Origin: Hirundichthys speculiger
Taxonomy: Eukaryota > Chordata > Actinopteri > Beloniformes > Exocoetidae
Assembly (NCBI GenBank): GCA_018398805.1
Contig: JAGFBZ010000365.1
Span: forward strand, 231,865-295,864
Reading direction: 5' to 3'
DNA: 64,000 nucleotides
The notes beneath the pieces are model-generated. The model did not search any database. It was not told the origin of the DNA and saw only the letters and a program-made list of their open reading frames with translations. Below, piece by piece: positions 21,790-33,300 of the stretch (position 1 is its first letter; each line of letters opens with the position of its first letter). The translations under genes and the position numbers were made by a program.

Positions 21790-22456
21790 TCATTTATAAT
21801 TATTTGAGAGCACCCTGTTACTGAAACTGTGCTCCATTTTCTTTGCTTTCCTGTGGTTTGTTGTGCTGTTTTTGCCCCCCTTTTCTTTCTGTGTATTTGC
21901 AGGCCAGAGTTTCCTGGGTTTCATGCTGACTTGCAGTTCCATCCTATGTCCATCCCGGGGTTCTCCTCCACTTGTATTTGGGTGCCGACTGGCATGGTGA
22001 TCGGCGACCTGGTCCTCTGGCCATCTCATCCCAGTGCTGCTACCTCCATCTGTTTATGTTTATATGGCCATTGTATTTAGTCATTTGTGTGCTCTCCTCT
22101 CTCTGTCCTCCATCCTCTCTGTGTTCTCCGTCCTCTCTCTGTCCTGTCTCCCCTCTTTTCTTTCTCTACCCGGCTGGCCTTTGGCAGGAAGGTCCCCCCA
22201 TATGAGCCAGGTCCTGCTCAAGGTTTCTTCCTCTTAAAGTGGAGTTTTTCCTTGCCTCTGTTTGGCATAAAGGTTTTTTTTTCTCCCTATGTGGGAGTTT
22301 TTTACCTGCCATTATCATTGATTGGATTTAATATTATAATCTTAGTTAATGATATTTGCTCGGGGGTCATGCTCTGGGTCTCTGTAAAGGGCCTAGAGAC
22401 AATTGTCATTGTAACAGACGCTATATAAATAAATTTGAATTGAATTGAATTGAATT
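21790..22456 (+). mobile_element. L2 LINE 3' end, inserted in the ERV
   Basis: Contains the familiar L2 3' untranslated region: AAGGTTTCTTCCTCTTAAAG, GTTTTTCCTTGCCTCTG, the CTCTGGGTCTCTGTAAAGGG block, GACGCTATATAAATAAAT, and a (TTGAA)n tail. A perfect 9-bp target duplication TCCTCCAGC flanks it (21781-21789 and 22457-22465). A 5'-truncated, 0.67-kb insertion by target-primed reverse transcription. Confidence 0.85.
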
Positions 22457-22839
22457 TCCTCCAGCCGGCGCTCCCTTCGCCTCAGCGCTGCGAACAGGAG
22501 GTGGGCTACCAGGCTGATGGACAATAATAATTCATAGCATGCCACCATATACTCCAAAGGTCCAAAACCCACAGCCACAGCATCGAGGACCACCCACCCC
22601 AGGATCACCACCCCCCGTCCAAGCCCTGTCGGGGTGGCACTGATGTGGTGCCTTCCCAGGAGGTAGGTGACAAACAGGGCTGGCGCCATCTCATGCTGCC
22701 CCTGCAGGGTGACGACAACTACCCTCACGCAGCCCTGAACCAGGGTGAGGACTCTCAGCGGCTGTTCGAAGGTCCACCGACCGCTGCAACAGTATGTGAG
22801 CCAGATTATTGTGACACTGACGTGTTCAATGGTTTTCAC
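22457..22839 (-). pseudogene. ERV membrane-protein ORF remnant
   Basis: The minus-strand frame starts MKTIEHVSVTIIWLTYCC. It has several hydrophobic stretches, ending in MVACYELLLSISLVAHLLFA and a basic RRRERRLEE tail, like a membrane anchor and cytoplasmic tail. It is interrupted by the L2 insertion at its 3' end. An envelope or viral membrane accessory protein is possible. No diagnostic CX6CC motif is visible here. Confidence 0.35.
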
Positions 22840-23304
22840 ACAATACAGGGGGGTTCCAAGATCAGTACTGACGTTGGCTATGGTCCCTATCGTTGCCCTC
22901 CCCAGGCTGTTTCAATCGAAGCCTAGACTGGCCCCAGTCGATCCATCTTCAGTCATCTTCAGTCTTCCATAGGCGGGCTCACTCCTCCTCCCGAAGGGCC
23001 GTTCGATCTACCCTCACATCAAAACACCACCACCTCAGCCTCCTTCTGCTCGACATATCCACGTATTCCTTTTTCCGGTCCGAGGTCGTTTACCATATAG
23101 TCACTGTTGCTCTCTTCTCCTCTCTCCTCGAGCAATGGTTTATCAGCTTTGGTCTTGGTCTGGATTCTTCCTGATCTTCTGCTACGCGGTCCTGCCCGCT
23201 GGACTCTTAGGGGAGGGATGGTCTCCTCACACCATGCAGCCGTCGTTAACTTCACTCCAGTCCAAGGTCTTCTTTCTCCTCCGATTAGGTTCCTTTCTTC
23301 ACAC

Positions 23305-23475
23305 AATGCAGTTTCTTCAGCCCTCTCTCGTCTCAGAGAGCCGAGGTCGTACTTCTTATAACTGCAGTTTCTTCAGCCCTCTCTCGTTTCAGAGAGCCGA
23401 GGTCGTAGTTCTTATAATGCAGTTTCTTCAGCCCTCTCTCGTCTCAGAGAGCCGAGGTCGTTCTTCTTATCACCA
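23305..23475. repeat. Three tandem copies of a ~58-bp unit
   Basis: The block TGCAGTTTCTTCAGCCCTCT followed by CTCGTCTCAGAGAGCCGAGG occurs three times in a row with small changes, inside decayed ERV pol sequence. Confidence 0.8.
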
Positions 23476-23819
23476 TCCCTTCATCAGTGGCTACTCTGAC
23501 ATGGGATGGCGGGGGTCCTCTGCCACTAGCCATCTTCGGTTCCTGGTTCCTTCTAGCTTGAAATCGGCACTTGCTCCACTCCCTGGATCCCTCTCCTCTA
23601 CAGTAACATCCTCTTACTGTCTAGTATTTGCTGAACTATGTTGGTTTTCTTCTCCATGGCTTTCCCTTCCATATAACATAACATAGAGCGCAACAGTACC
23701 AACAGGTATTTCTCTCTTTTCTTCCCTGTTATCTCGAGGACACGGTACTTCTGATGGTCCGGCCTTCAACCCATTCCTCTTCTCCCTGCATTGTATTGCC
23801 CACACACAACGCAGTTTCG

Positions 23820-23985
23820 CAGAACATGGCGTATCTGGCTTCAGGCAATCCAGAGCTGTTGCCTCTCCAATTCCCTCCGTGTGGGGAGCGTGCTTACATG
23901 ACCCAGTGCTTCCTGCACGGCCAGTACCACCTCCCTCATGGCTTCTGTTGGGACCACCCGGCCTCTAGGTGTTCTGTCCCACTTC
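23820..23985 (-). pseudogene. pol: ERV integrase zinc-domain remnant
   Basis: The minus strand reads AVQEALGHVSTLPTRRELER, fitting the second half of the H-x3-H part of retroviral integrase zinc domains, with a stop shortly after. Reverse transcriptase motifs were not found between this point and the protease, so most of pol is deleted or unrecognisable. Confidence 0.35.
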
Positions 23986-24669
23986 TCCATCCCAACAAAG
24001 ACGAGTCTTCTCTCTTGCAGTTAGCGGTCCACTTCCTCATTTCCCCGCCAGTGTGTTCCTTCTTTGGCATGTGCCCTTTGCCGCAGCACATCCAATTCCA
24101 TGTTCAGCCATAACTCAGCTATCTATATTTTTCTTTTCTCTCCTTAATCCTGGTGAGCTGCTGTTCTACTTTTAGCTCCTTCGAACCCATTTGCCTCACA
24201 GATAGCGATATCTTCCGTCTCACTTCAATTATCTCACCAATACAGAGTCAACATACCCCCTCCTTCGTTTCACACCTTCAGCACGGCGTCATCATCCTCA
24301 CCACTTACCTCCACTAGCAACCTCACCTCCACTAGCTACCTCACCCCCACTAGCAACCTCACCATAAGACTCCCGGGTTCCAGTCTTTCAGCTGCATGAA
24401 TGGCACTCTTCAGTTCTTCCAGAGGGTTTTGGTTGACGGCCGTCCAGGCTCAGCTGCCGAAACTCTTCTTTCTTCCCAGACTTGAACTTCTTAACCTGCA
24501 GATTCTCCAGAGACCCCTGTGGGTTGATGAGGCTTGCTTGATTGGTGGTTGAGTGTCAGTTGAGGGCCTTAACGTTGATCACCGGTCTCCAGCCTGATCC
24601 AGGAGGGTCGTTGTCTGCTCTGTCCTTGGCGGACAATCACCTAGTTGGTCAGTCACTCTTACCATCTGT

Positions 24670-25047
24670 TCACTGGCTGTTGTTTCTACTCGGGTTGGTT
24701 CTATACAAACTGACCTTGACTGCAGCCAATTCAACCGCTTCTTCACGGGGCCCCCTTTTTTTTTTCTTCTCTCTGGGTTTCCCCAGCTCCTTCAACTCTC
24801 TTACTATAATCAGATTGTTTGGGCCTTGTACCCACACCATTACTTTCCACCCTTCAACTGGCACCTCTTCGATGGTTCCAATGACAATTTGGATCTTCAG
24901 GTGTCCCACTGTCTCAAGGCTGCTGTGGGTCATCGACATCTCAGCTCCAGTGTCCACCAGATATGGGATTCCATCCACTTCAGCGTATATTTCGTTCCCC
25001 TTCCAGTAGGCATCTCCCAGAGCGACCCGCGCCTTCAAACCCCTCAT
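24670..25047 (-). CDS. pro: ERV aspartic protease segment
   Basis: A 125-codon minus-strand frame. Residues about 28-40 read PYLVDTGAEMSMT, the retropepsin active-site loop (D-T-G-A), followed by a beta-rich stretch ending LIIVRELKELG. It overlaps the upstream gag-like frame (24980-25465) by about 70 bp in another frame, as expected when protease is reached by frameshifting. It cleaves Gag-Pol in retroviruses. The frame ends soon after the protease, where pol is deleted. Confidence 0.65.
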   Translation of the reverse strand: MRGLKARVALGDAYWKGNEIYAEVDGIPYLVDTGAEMSMTHSSLETVGHLKIQIVIGTIEEVPVEGWKVMVWVQGPNNLIIVRELKELGKPREKKKKRGPREEAVELAAVKVSLYRTNPSRNNSQ

Positions 25048-25465
25048 TTCCGGGGCCCCCCGCTGCCTTACGGGCAGCCTGGAGGGCCTCCTTCTGCTCT
25101 GGTGTCAACTTGCTGTACTCCTCGGCTGGCAGATAATCACCATTTCTAGGCTTTCCATCTGATTTCCAGGTCGGTGGCTGCCTGGGCTGAAAAGCTGTGG
25201 GTGTTCTATGTGAGGGTTGGGGTCGGCCTTGATAGTCCTGTCTTGACTCCTGATGTTGCGTGGTCAATTTAGCGACTACCTTCCCTGACACCTTGGCGGA
25301 GGGCCTGGTCTCCTTTTTCCTCTTCTCCTCGTAGTACTTGGTTTCCAGATCCCACGTCTTCACGGCCTGATCCAAGGCGGTCACCGTGTGTCCTGTCCTT
25401 CGCCTGGTTGCAAATTTCACCCTTAGAGCCTTCACAAACCGTTCACTAGGCACCGTCCTCTTCAT
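24980..25465 (-). CDS. gag: ERV Gag C-terminal segment
   Basis: A 161-codon minus-strand frame, highly charged, with FVKALRVKFATRRRTGHTV and long Lys/Arg/Gln/Pro-rich sequence (PSHRTPTAFQPRQPPTWKS), consistent with the nucleocapsid side of a Gag without zinc knuckles. It directly precedes the protease. It probably joins 25503-25871, with a frame break near 25480. Confidence 0.45.
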   Translation of the reverse strand: MKRTVPSERFVKALRVKFATRRRTGHTVTALDQAVKTWDLETKYYEEKRKKETRPSAKVSGKVVAKLTTQHQESRQDYQGRPQPSHRTPTAFQPRQPPTWKSDGKPRNGDYLPAEEYSKLTPEQKEALQAARKAAGGPGNEGFEGAGRSGRCLLEGERNIR

Positions 25466-25502
25466 CCGGTGCCCGGCCTGGGTCCCTTTAGTCAGGTCGG
25501 TC

Positions 25503-25871
25503 TCACACTGGGCCAGGAACGATTCGGTCTCCTATGGGACACCTAGCTGCATCTTTCCGCACCCCAGCAACCGCCGCCATCTCGGCTACTCTCCAGGAAA
25601 TATTTCCCGATCTCAACCAATTAACGCTTATCACCACCCTTCTGGCTGCTATCTCCTTCGCCTTCCCCAGACCCCATTCCAGGGCCTCTATCATCACCGG
25701 CAGGTACTCTTTCATCCCTGAACTTCCCTCATATCGGTCAATTCTCACATGAATTATAGCATAATAGGGCAGACATCCCCCACTGGCCACACCAACCCCC
25801 ATCCAGGTCATATCAAGCCACCTAACTTCCTGCCTATAGCCCTCTCCGGCCTTCCATAGCTGATCTCTCAC
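25503..25871 (-). CDS. gag: ERV Gag middle (capsid-like) segment
   Basis: A 122-codon minus-strand frame, moderately hydrophobic, with EYLPVMIEALEWGLGKAKEI and a following helical stretch, lying between the acidic N-terminal gag segment and the basic C-terminal one. No specific capsid motif recognised. Assignment rests on position. Confidence 0.4.
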   Translation of the reverse strand: MRDQLWKAGEGYRQEVRWLDMTWMGVGVASGGCLPYYAIIHVRIDRYEGSSGMKEYLPVMIEALEWGLGKAKEIAARRVVISVNWLRSGNISWRVAEMAAVAGVRKDAARCPIGDRIVPGPV

Positions 25872-26110
25872 CTCAGCATGGTGGGCCTCCCCTTTAGCAT
25901 CGGTTAAGACTATCAGGCATCACTGCTGACCCCCCCGATGCTCCCTATGTAGCTATAGGCTCGGGCTCCATTCCTCAGGGTCACTCTCTTCGTCTCCAGG
26001 GGCACCATTTCAAGGTCAGGGGCGATCCCTTCTTTGGGGGATAAGGAGGGCCAAGTTGGGGGGACACGCCTACATCTCAACTCTAGGGATTCCACTGATA
26101 TCCTTTCTGG

Positions 26111-26749
26111 TCATCCTTGTGGTGGTGGTGGTGGTGATTCGGATGAGAGCCTCTCCGTTTTTACGGTCCGCTTCCTTGGCGGGGGCGACCCCGCTGAGAG
26201 CTCATCACCACCCCAGTCTTTCTTCTCTGTATCTTCTCGGCTAGGTCCATCCTCGAGCTGCATCTGGCAAAAATCCAGGTCCATCCCTTCTACACAACTC
26301 AATGGTGTGGGTGTGGTCTGCTGTTCATCCAACTCTTCCTCTGTACTGAGGCTTGGGTCAGATGGTTCCTTTTCCTCTGTCTGACTCCGAGCCATTTCTG
26401 ACAGATCTTGGGTCTTCTCCTGCGGACCTTCAGCCCCTCCTATATCCACCATCCCGACGTCCCTCAGCCAGTTAGGTGCGGGCTTGGAGGCGTAGCTCTG
26501 TACCTCAGATCCCTCGTCTAGGTTGCTACCTAAGAACTCGCGCTGCCCTGAGCCCTGAGCTAACCGATCTCGGTCCTCTTGGGCTTGTCTCTTTAGCTCC
26601 TCTGCAGTCCCAGACGGTGAGGCCATCCCATGGGGCTTGGTCTCTGCAGTCATCGGTCCCAACCCTGGGTCATCCTCTTCAGGGCTAAGGTTCTTCTGGT
26701 CTGTCGCCATTCTTCTCATTCTTCTCTTTCTTCCTTCTTCTCTGATCAA
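26111..26749 (-). CDS. gag: ERV Gag N-terminal segment
   Basis: A 212-codon minus-strand frame beginning MIREEGRKRRMRRMATDQK (a second ATG at MATDQK). It is strongly hydrophilic and rich in Glu, Asp, Ser and Pro, with a C-terminal PPPPPQG run encoded by a GGT microsatellite. It is the first long frame after the primer site, as expected for gag matrix. No myristoylation glycine follows either ATG. Confidence 0.45.
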   Translation of the reverse strand: MIREEGRKRRMRRMATDQKNLSPEEDDPGLGPMTAETKPHGMASPSGTAEELKRQAQEDRDRLAQGSGQREFLGSNLDEGSEVQSYASKPAPNWLRDVGMVDIGGAEGPQEKTQDLSEMARSQTEEKEPSDPSLSTEEELDEQQTTPTPLSCVEGMDLDFCQMQLEDGPSREDTEKKDWGGDELSAGSPPPRKRTVKTERLSSESPPPPPQG

Positions 26750-27026
26750 GTCGTCTGTTCCTCAAAGCCTCCCTAGGTACCTCTCGGGGTCAGGGATGAG
26801 ATCCAGACTGATTGGCTATTCCACGCAGTCTTGGGATTTCCTCTTGAAATTCTCTGTCGACCTTCGCTCCTCTCAATCCCGCTTGCTTCCTGCAATTACT
26901 GCGGTGTCGGCTTCCCTCGCTGTCCTCACGGGGGAGTCGATCTTCTGTGCCTACGCAGGCTCCTTCCTGCTGCACACTTTCATCTGGGGGTCCAGATTGG
27001 TTGGAACTGAAGCTCACTTCTTCAAG

Positions 27027-27044
27027 GTCCCTGTTAGGGCGCCA
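27027..27044 (-). promoter_or_regulatory. ERV primer-binding site, tRNA-Lys type
   Basis: The minus strand reads TGGCGCCCTAACAGGGAC two bases inside the 5' LTR end (CA at 27047). It differs at one position from the primer site complementary to tRNA-Lys(UUU) used by lentiviruses and mouse mammary tumour virus. This fixes the ERV orientation and the 5' LTR boundary. Confidence 0.85.
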
Positions 27045-27046
27045 AA

Positions 27047-28019
27047 TGTTAGATCCCCCAGTTGTGGTTCAGTCCCTGACTAGCAGAGTCTGTCACCGGG
27101 ACCAGCTCTCCATCTCTTCGGGTAAGAAGTTGCGGTCTAGGGGGGTTCACCTTGCTAAGATTTCCTCAACTTATTTAAGCTGGTATCGAGGAGATTCGCC
27201 TAGCTGTCACTGCATACAACTTCCAGCCGTCTATCCTGCTTCCCTCAATAACTGACCTAAGAGGAATAGCCAATTGGCTCAAAGTCCAGCTATCGGTCCC
27301 GTCCTTTAACTGCAGCTCTCCTCTTAAGATCTGGGCTCTTGTTACTAGCTAGGATAAATTTAGTGGCTTGGACAGCAAGCCCCAAGGATATGTGACAATA
27401 TTTGACTAGAATAACTGATAAGAATCTATGTTACTAGTGCAGAGGCATAACCAATGTCGTTGCAATTGTGGATACAGATGTAATGTCCACCACGACGTCT
27501 TATAATAGTTTTTATATTTATTAAAGCAGATTAGCAAGGTTAAGCAGGTTCACAGGCCATGTCCCACAATGATTTCATAGGTTTACAGATCAGCAGGGGC
27601 GTTACATAATTTTGCCACTTCGCCAAGGCCACTCTGAGCTGCCACCCTCATCGCCATTTGACCCAGACACCTGCCCCCACTATTGTGTATGGCGAAGAAA
27701 ACATATTTTTTACACTGACGGACTCTCTCCTGCTCTCTGTTGTGTCTCCATAGCTTTGAGCTGGCAGAATTATTTTGAAACTTAGCTTTGTTGACATTCC
27801 ATTGCGGCACACAGTGACACTCGGCAGCTCAGCTCAGCCGCTCACAGTACTGTCTAAATAAATCATACAGAATTGACATAGATCTATTCCAACATCAGTA
27901 ATACATCTTGTTTCTGATCATTGACAAGAATCACACATTTCATTGATTAGAGATTGATTACAAATCACATTAATTACCATTTTTCTGTCACTCCACTACA
28001 CTATAACAGAAAAAATCTC
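27047..28019 (-). repeat. ERV 5' LTR, main part
   Basis: Matches the 3' LTR segments but lacks the parts equivalent to 18019-18654 and 18716-18940, including the TATA-like box, so this 5' LTR has lost its own promoter. The last 47 bp of the LTR lie at 39945-39991, beyond the giant transposon. The stretch 27720-28019 is almost identical to 19060-19348. Confidence 0.8.
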
Positions 28020-30022
28020 GGTAACGCTTCCTTTTACAGTAATTACCATGTATTTACATGGTAATTACAAGGTAAGTACCATGTAATAAGGAGTAGTTAC
28101 TGTCAAATTGCCATGTAATTACAAGGTAACTATATAGGTAATTACCAAGTCAATTCCAGGCAAATACCAAGTAACTACCTGGTAATAAGTATTAATTACT
28201 GGATAATTTGTAATTATATACCAACTACTTTCTTAATTGCCAAGTACTTACTAGGTAATTGCCAAGTCATTCCTTAAAAAGTACCTGGTAACAGCCAGGT
28301 AATATGAAATAATTACTCAGTATATATAAAGTATTTATATGGTAACTATGTGATTATTTACTAGGCACTCACTAAGTAATTATTATATTATTTCCTAACA
28401 ACCACATATGATAATTAGTAATTACTGGGTGTTTCTTAAAGTAATTTGAAGGTATATGCATGGTAATTAATATGTATTAATATTAATATGTACTTGTAAC
28501 TACCCTTTAATTGTACCTGACAACTACAGAGGAAGGCTATGTAAATACACAGAAAGTACTGTGAAATTTACAAAGAAATTATGACACTACCAATTACTTC
28601 CCTATTGACCACCAGGTGTAATTACAAGACATCATAAGTTTTTACTAGATACTTACCATGTAATTACTAGGAAATGTGAAAGTGAAAAGTGTTTACGCCA
28701 TGTATTTTCCTACCAGTCAACTGGTTTTTACTACTTACCTGGTAACTTCTTAGTATTTACCCAGTAACTACAACATTTACCTGGTAATTACCGTTGAACT
28801 GTACTGCAAAAGGAAGTGAGGCCTGTTTTCATGCTATTATCTGGTAATTACTCATTCGTTACCCAGGAACTACAGAAATACCTACATAGAAAGTACCTAG
28901 TTACTAAAGTGGATTTGTACTGTAAAAGGAAGTGAGGCCTGTTTCCATGTTATTAACTGGTAATTACTCATTTGTTACCCAGTAAATAGAAAAATATCTA
29001 CCTGGAAAGTACCAAGTTATTAAAATGGATTTGTACTGTAAAAGGAAGTGAGGTCTGTTTCCATTTTATTACCTGGGAATTACTCAGTATTTAGCCCGTA
29101 ACTAGGAAACTATCACATTACCCAAGACACTTGGACTGGAAATGCTGCAAAACCGACCAGTGTCTATGATACAGTGTCAGAGTACACTGATACAGTTACA
29201 GTGTCTGATTCTCCCCCTGAACAGCACACTGTATCTGTCAGGAGATAAGAGTTCCCATCAAAAACCCCCATCACCAGCCATCAAACTACATTAAGATGAA
29301 TGCATTACTTTTACACTTCCTCACTCAAAACACCTCGCTGTGACACATATGCAAAAACAAGTGAGCTGCCAAAGATAAACATTTTAATCAAATTCTTATA
29401 AAACAATTTTTTCAAAAACAGTGCAAATTTTTAACAGTCAGGCACTTAAAAAAAAAAAAATCAGGATAGGCTTCTTTTTCAATAAATAAATAAAAATAAA
29501 ATAAAAACAACAGTGATAAATAATGACTATAAATAATAATTACTAAGTAAACAGTCCCAGTCTTGGGAATTCACATCATGTGTCTGGCCCCAAGCACTGG
29601 GTAGGCATTCCACTTTTTGGTCTCTGAAAAGTGTAACATGTAAAATCCCTCCTGTAAAGCAACGGCTCCCGAAAGGTTAAACTTTATGATAAAAAGAACA
29701 GGTATTTAGCATTTGTCCGGGACACAAAACTAGTCAAAACAACAACGTATTAACTCTAACTGTGTGTGTGCGCGTGTGTGTGAATTCACATCATCATGTG
29801 TTTCCTGCAGACTGGTCTGGCCCCAAGCACTCGGTGGGCGTTTTTCAGAAACCAAAAGGTGATCTGTCTGTCAGGGCTTTAAGACAGTGCAGACACTGGT
29901 TGATTCTTCACTTTCTGGTTTCTGAAAACACCCACCTAGCACAGGCACCCACATGGGCCAGACCAATCTGCCGAAGACACATGATAATGTGATATCACAT
30001 GGCTGTGCTTCACCAGGCCCCC
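28020..30022. repeat. Left terminal inverted repeat of the giant transposon
   Basis: About 2.0 kb pairs with 37977-39936. The outer ~1.1 kb is a patchwork of degenerate palindromic units such as GGTAATTACC, TTACCTGGTAA and GTAATTAC. The terminal word CTTCCTTTTACAGTA recurs inside in the opposite orientation (TACTGTAAAAGGAAG at about 28914 and 29034, TACTGCAAAAGGAAG near 28802). The inner part carries GTGT-repeat-flanked copies of a CTGGCCCCAAGCACT block and ends where the CCDC106-like gene stops. Confidence 0.88.
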
Positions 30023-30345
30023 TCATTTCTGAAATTTGTATTTGATGTTGAGCAGCTCATTGGCCTTCTTCATCTTATCCACTTTCACCTTTAGGGTGGG
30101 GTTTGCATCCAAAAATGCCTTGCATACTTTGGCAAAGCTGGCCAAACTCTGCTTTTCAGCAATTATGGGCAGCTCTCCAAAATCCCCACCGTCTCCGGCA
30201 ATGAGGACATCTGCGATAACCGCAGTTCCTGCGATGGTGTTGCGGTCCAAGTCAAAGGCCCTACAGGTTTCTGGGATGCTCCTGGTCCTCTTACACATCC
30301 TCACCAACTTCTTATAGCGGTGGACCACATCCTCTGGGCTACTGA
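30023..30345 (-). CDS. ccdc106-like: CCDC106-like, last coding exon
   Basis: Acceptor TTGTAG precedes 30345. It encodes the whole conserved C-terminal domain from SSPEDVVHRYKK to the stop at 30023-30025. Phase (two bases completing a codon begun in the previous exon) fits. Confidence 0.85.
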
Positions 30346-33300
30346 CTACAAGACAGATCAAAGAAAAAAAAAAAAAGAAAGGGAAAAACACACAATCATA
30401 ATTACAAATATAATGTACAATCCGAGTATACACGATGATCAGTATTTAAACTATTCTTTTTCACTTCAGGGTTTAATTGATAGTCTATACCAGGGGTGGG
30501 CAATTAATTTTTACAAGGGGCCACATGAAAAACCTGAGTTGTGTCAGAGGGCCACATCAACGATAACTTGAACTTAATCCTGCTCAACTTTCTTCCATTG
30601 TAAAATACATTAATATTATATATTCTAAATAGCTGGTACTGGTAATTAGAAGAATACAATTATTCTGTAGATATTTATATTAGGCTTGTGGCGTATAGGT
30701 CGAGTAAAAAAACAAAAATAATTAATAAATCCAATTTATTCTTAACTTGTTAAATTCCTCAAACTGAATTACAACACATCTATAGAAACACATCAATTAA
30801 ATGAATAATGTTTTAATGATTTCCACCTCATTTTACCAATTCCTTGTTGGGTTTTGCAGTTTTGCTTGCAATGCATCAGCCTCTATTGCGCGCTCTTTAT
30901 CAGACAGATTTCTGTATTTTTCCTCATGCTTGGTCGTGTAGTGCGGATTCAAATTATAATCTTTAAACAGTGATCTGTGTAGCACAAATCACGGCTTCAC
31001 CTTTTAATTTCTGTAAAGAAATACTTAGCGGTCCATGTCTTGTTGAAAGCAAGTCATTCCTTGTCAACTTTTCTTTTCTTAGCGTCAGCACACATTTTAA
31101 CGGCAGCATCACTTAGCGCTGTTTACCTTCATGCACGTACGCTACACGGAAGTACTGCGCTTTTCAAAATAAAAGCACCACAGTTGTATTGCACGCACGA
31201 CGTAGATTTTTTTTTTTATTAAGTTGTAATCAAATGTAATTTATGATTGGCCTCATGCGGGCCGGACAGGGACGAACAAAGGGCCGGATGTGGCCCGCGG
31301 GCCGTGTTTTGCCCAGGTCTGCTCTATAGATAACAGTTTCATAATAGGGCCAGCCTGACTATGCTAAATGTTGCTGTTAAGAGATTGTGTGTGGGTGGAA
31401 GGGAGAGTACTCTTAGCAGAGATGCTCCTACTAAGATGAAAATCCTCTATAGGCCTCGCTAAGGTGAACGGAGTCTGAAAGCTCCCCACTGTAGTCGATA
31501 AAAAAGGGGTGCATTTACCAAATTTTGTGGTCACTTAATGGTGGGGTAGGTGTTGTTTGAAAAAACGGTTCCAGCAATCCAACTCAAGTGAGATTTTGAA
31601 AACATACACTCCCTCCCTCCTCCCAAAGGCTCCGCCTCCTCCTCTTCAGCTCACCCCTCGAAACCACACCTTCACACGATTCACGACTACATGAACCACA
31701 GGGGAGGGAGGGAGGGGTGGGTGGGAGTGCATTGATATTTAATGGACGCATTATGCAGCCAATCAAAATAGTGATGATCACTATTTTGATTGGTCAGAGA
31801 TTTTCTCTGATTATACCCTCTAGACTGGACCAAAACGTTTTGGTTTTTTTTGCAAACATTTTATTTCAGTGGGTGCAATGGGAATGTGAAAAGGTTTTCA
31901 GGCAATATTGTAAAAAGTGTTGCAAAAAACAACACCTACCCCACCTTTATTAAATCAGTGCATTTTCATGCTGCAGTGTGATGTAAAATTTAAAAATTCA
32001 AGGTCCCCCCCTTAACTTTGACAGTGCACAAATGGACTGGTTAGGGCTCATTTGGTTCCATCTGTACATCAGAGTTTTGTGTCAAGAGTTATAAGAGAGG
32101 TATACTCTTAGGGGTCGATTTAGAACGCTTAAGGTAAACCCAGAGTCCCTGAAATCCTCTTTGATAACCACTGATGTAAGCGAAAGCACTGTTTGTGTGT
32201 GCATTGTTACAGAAACAATATGAAAATCTTTATTTTCCCAGATACCTCGCTTTCCAAACGAAGCCTTCTTTGACTTTTTCTTTGGGGAGTCCTCATCTGA
32301 TGATGATGACGACAATGGGGGCTTCCTTCTTCTCTTTTTGGCAGCCTTCTTTGTTTCAAAGGAGGGCTCAGAAGAGTCGGAGGACTCACCAAGGTCATGG
32401 ATCCTATTCTGTGAACCTTAAAGTCAGCAAATATATAAAGTGAACCAAAGAGCAAAAAAATAAAAATAAGAATGCAGTGATAGCAATTTTATTTCATGAA
32501 TAAATATGAGAAAAATTAAAGTAATTCCATAAATTAGAAAGTAAAAGGCCTATATACAAGCTCACAACACAGCGTAAAGCGACACGTTGTGAGTTTGTAG
32601 GTCTGCTGTTTTCACTGTTTTTGTGTCCCAGGCAAATGTAAAATACCTCTTTTTTTGTCACAGGCTTAACAGTTTGGGAACCATTGCTTTACATCATGGG
32701 TTTTCCACTGGTGAGGCATTGCAGGTGGTCCCTGGCCATGCATTCATTGAAAAGACTTTTCCTTTTTAAATTTTCCTTTTAGTTCAATTTGCTACTCTCT
32801 TTTTCTTGTTTGCAGGTGATAGAATGATAAAACTGCTCTTTTCTGGTAATAAAATGTTTTGACAACAGACAATATATTGTTGGATGGGTCTATGGTGGAC
32901 CCACCTGACAATAGGGTTGGTCCCCAGGTTGTTCCTAGTCAGAATGGTGGTCCCTGGGTCAAAATCAGCTGAAAACCCCTGCTTTAAATGGTAGTTTGAG
33001 CCTGACATGTAAGTTTTGGGAGGAACAGTCTAGTTACCTTTTGAACCGGCCTCAGAGGAAAGAGACTTCTCCTTTAGGAGATCCCGCTCCTGTTTTAGTA
33101 GTCTGCTCTCTTCCTTAAGGAGACGAATCTCCTCTTTGAGGAGCCAGTTCTCTCCCTTTAGCTGGTTCAAGTCCGACTTGAATTTTTCCATGGTTCCACA
33201 AGAACCGCCTCGAGCCTCTTCAACTGAAAAAGATGCGCAAAAATGTATTAAATACTTAGGATTGTATTTGTTTCGATGTGTTAACAGTGATAGGCTATTC

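Noticed and set aside
22087..22428. 113-codon plus-strand frame
   Set aside because: Lies in the L2 3' untranslated region.
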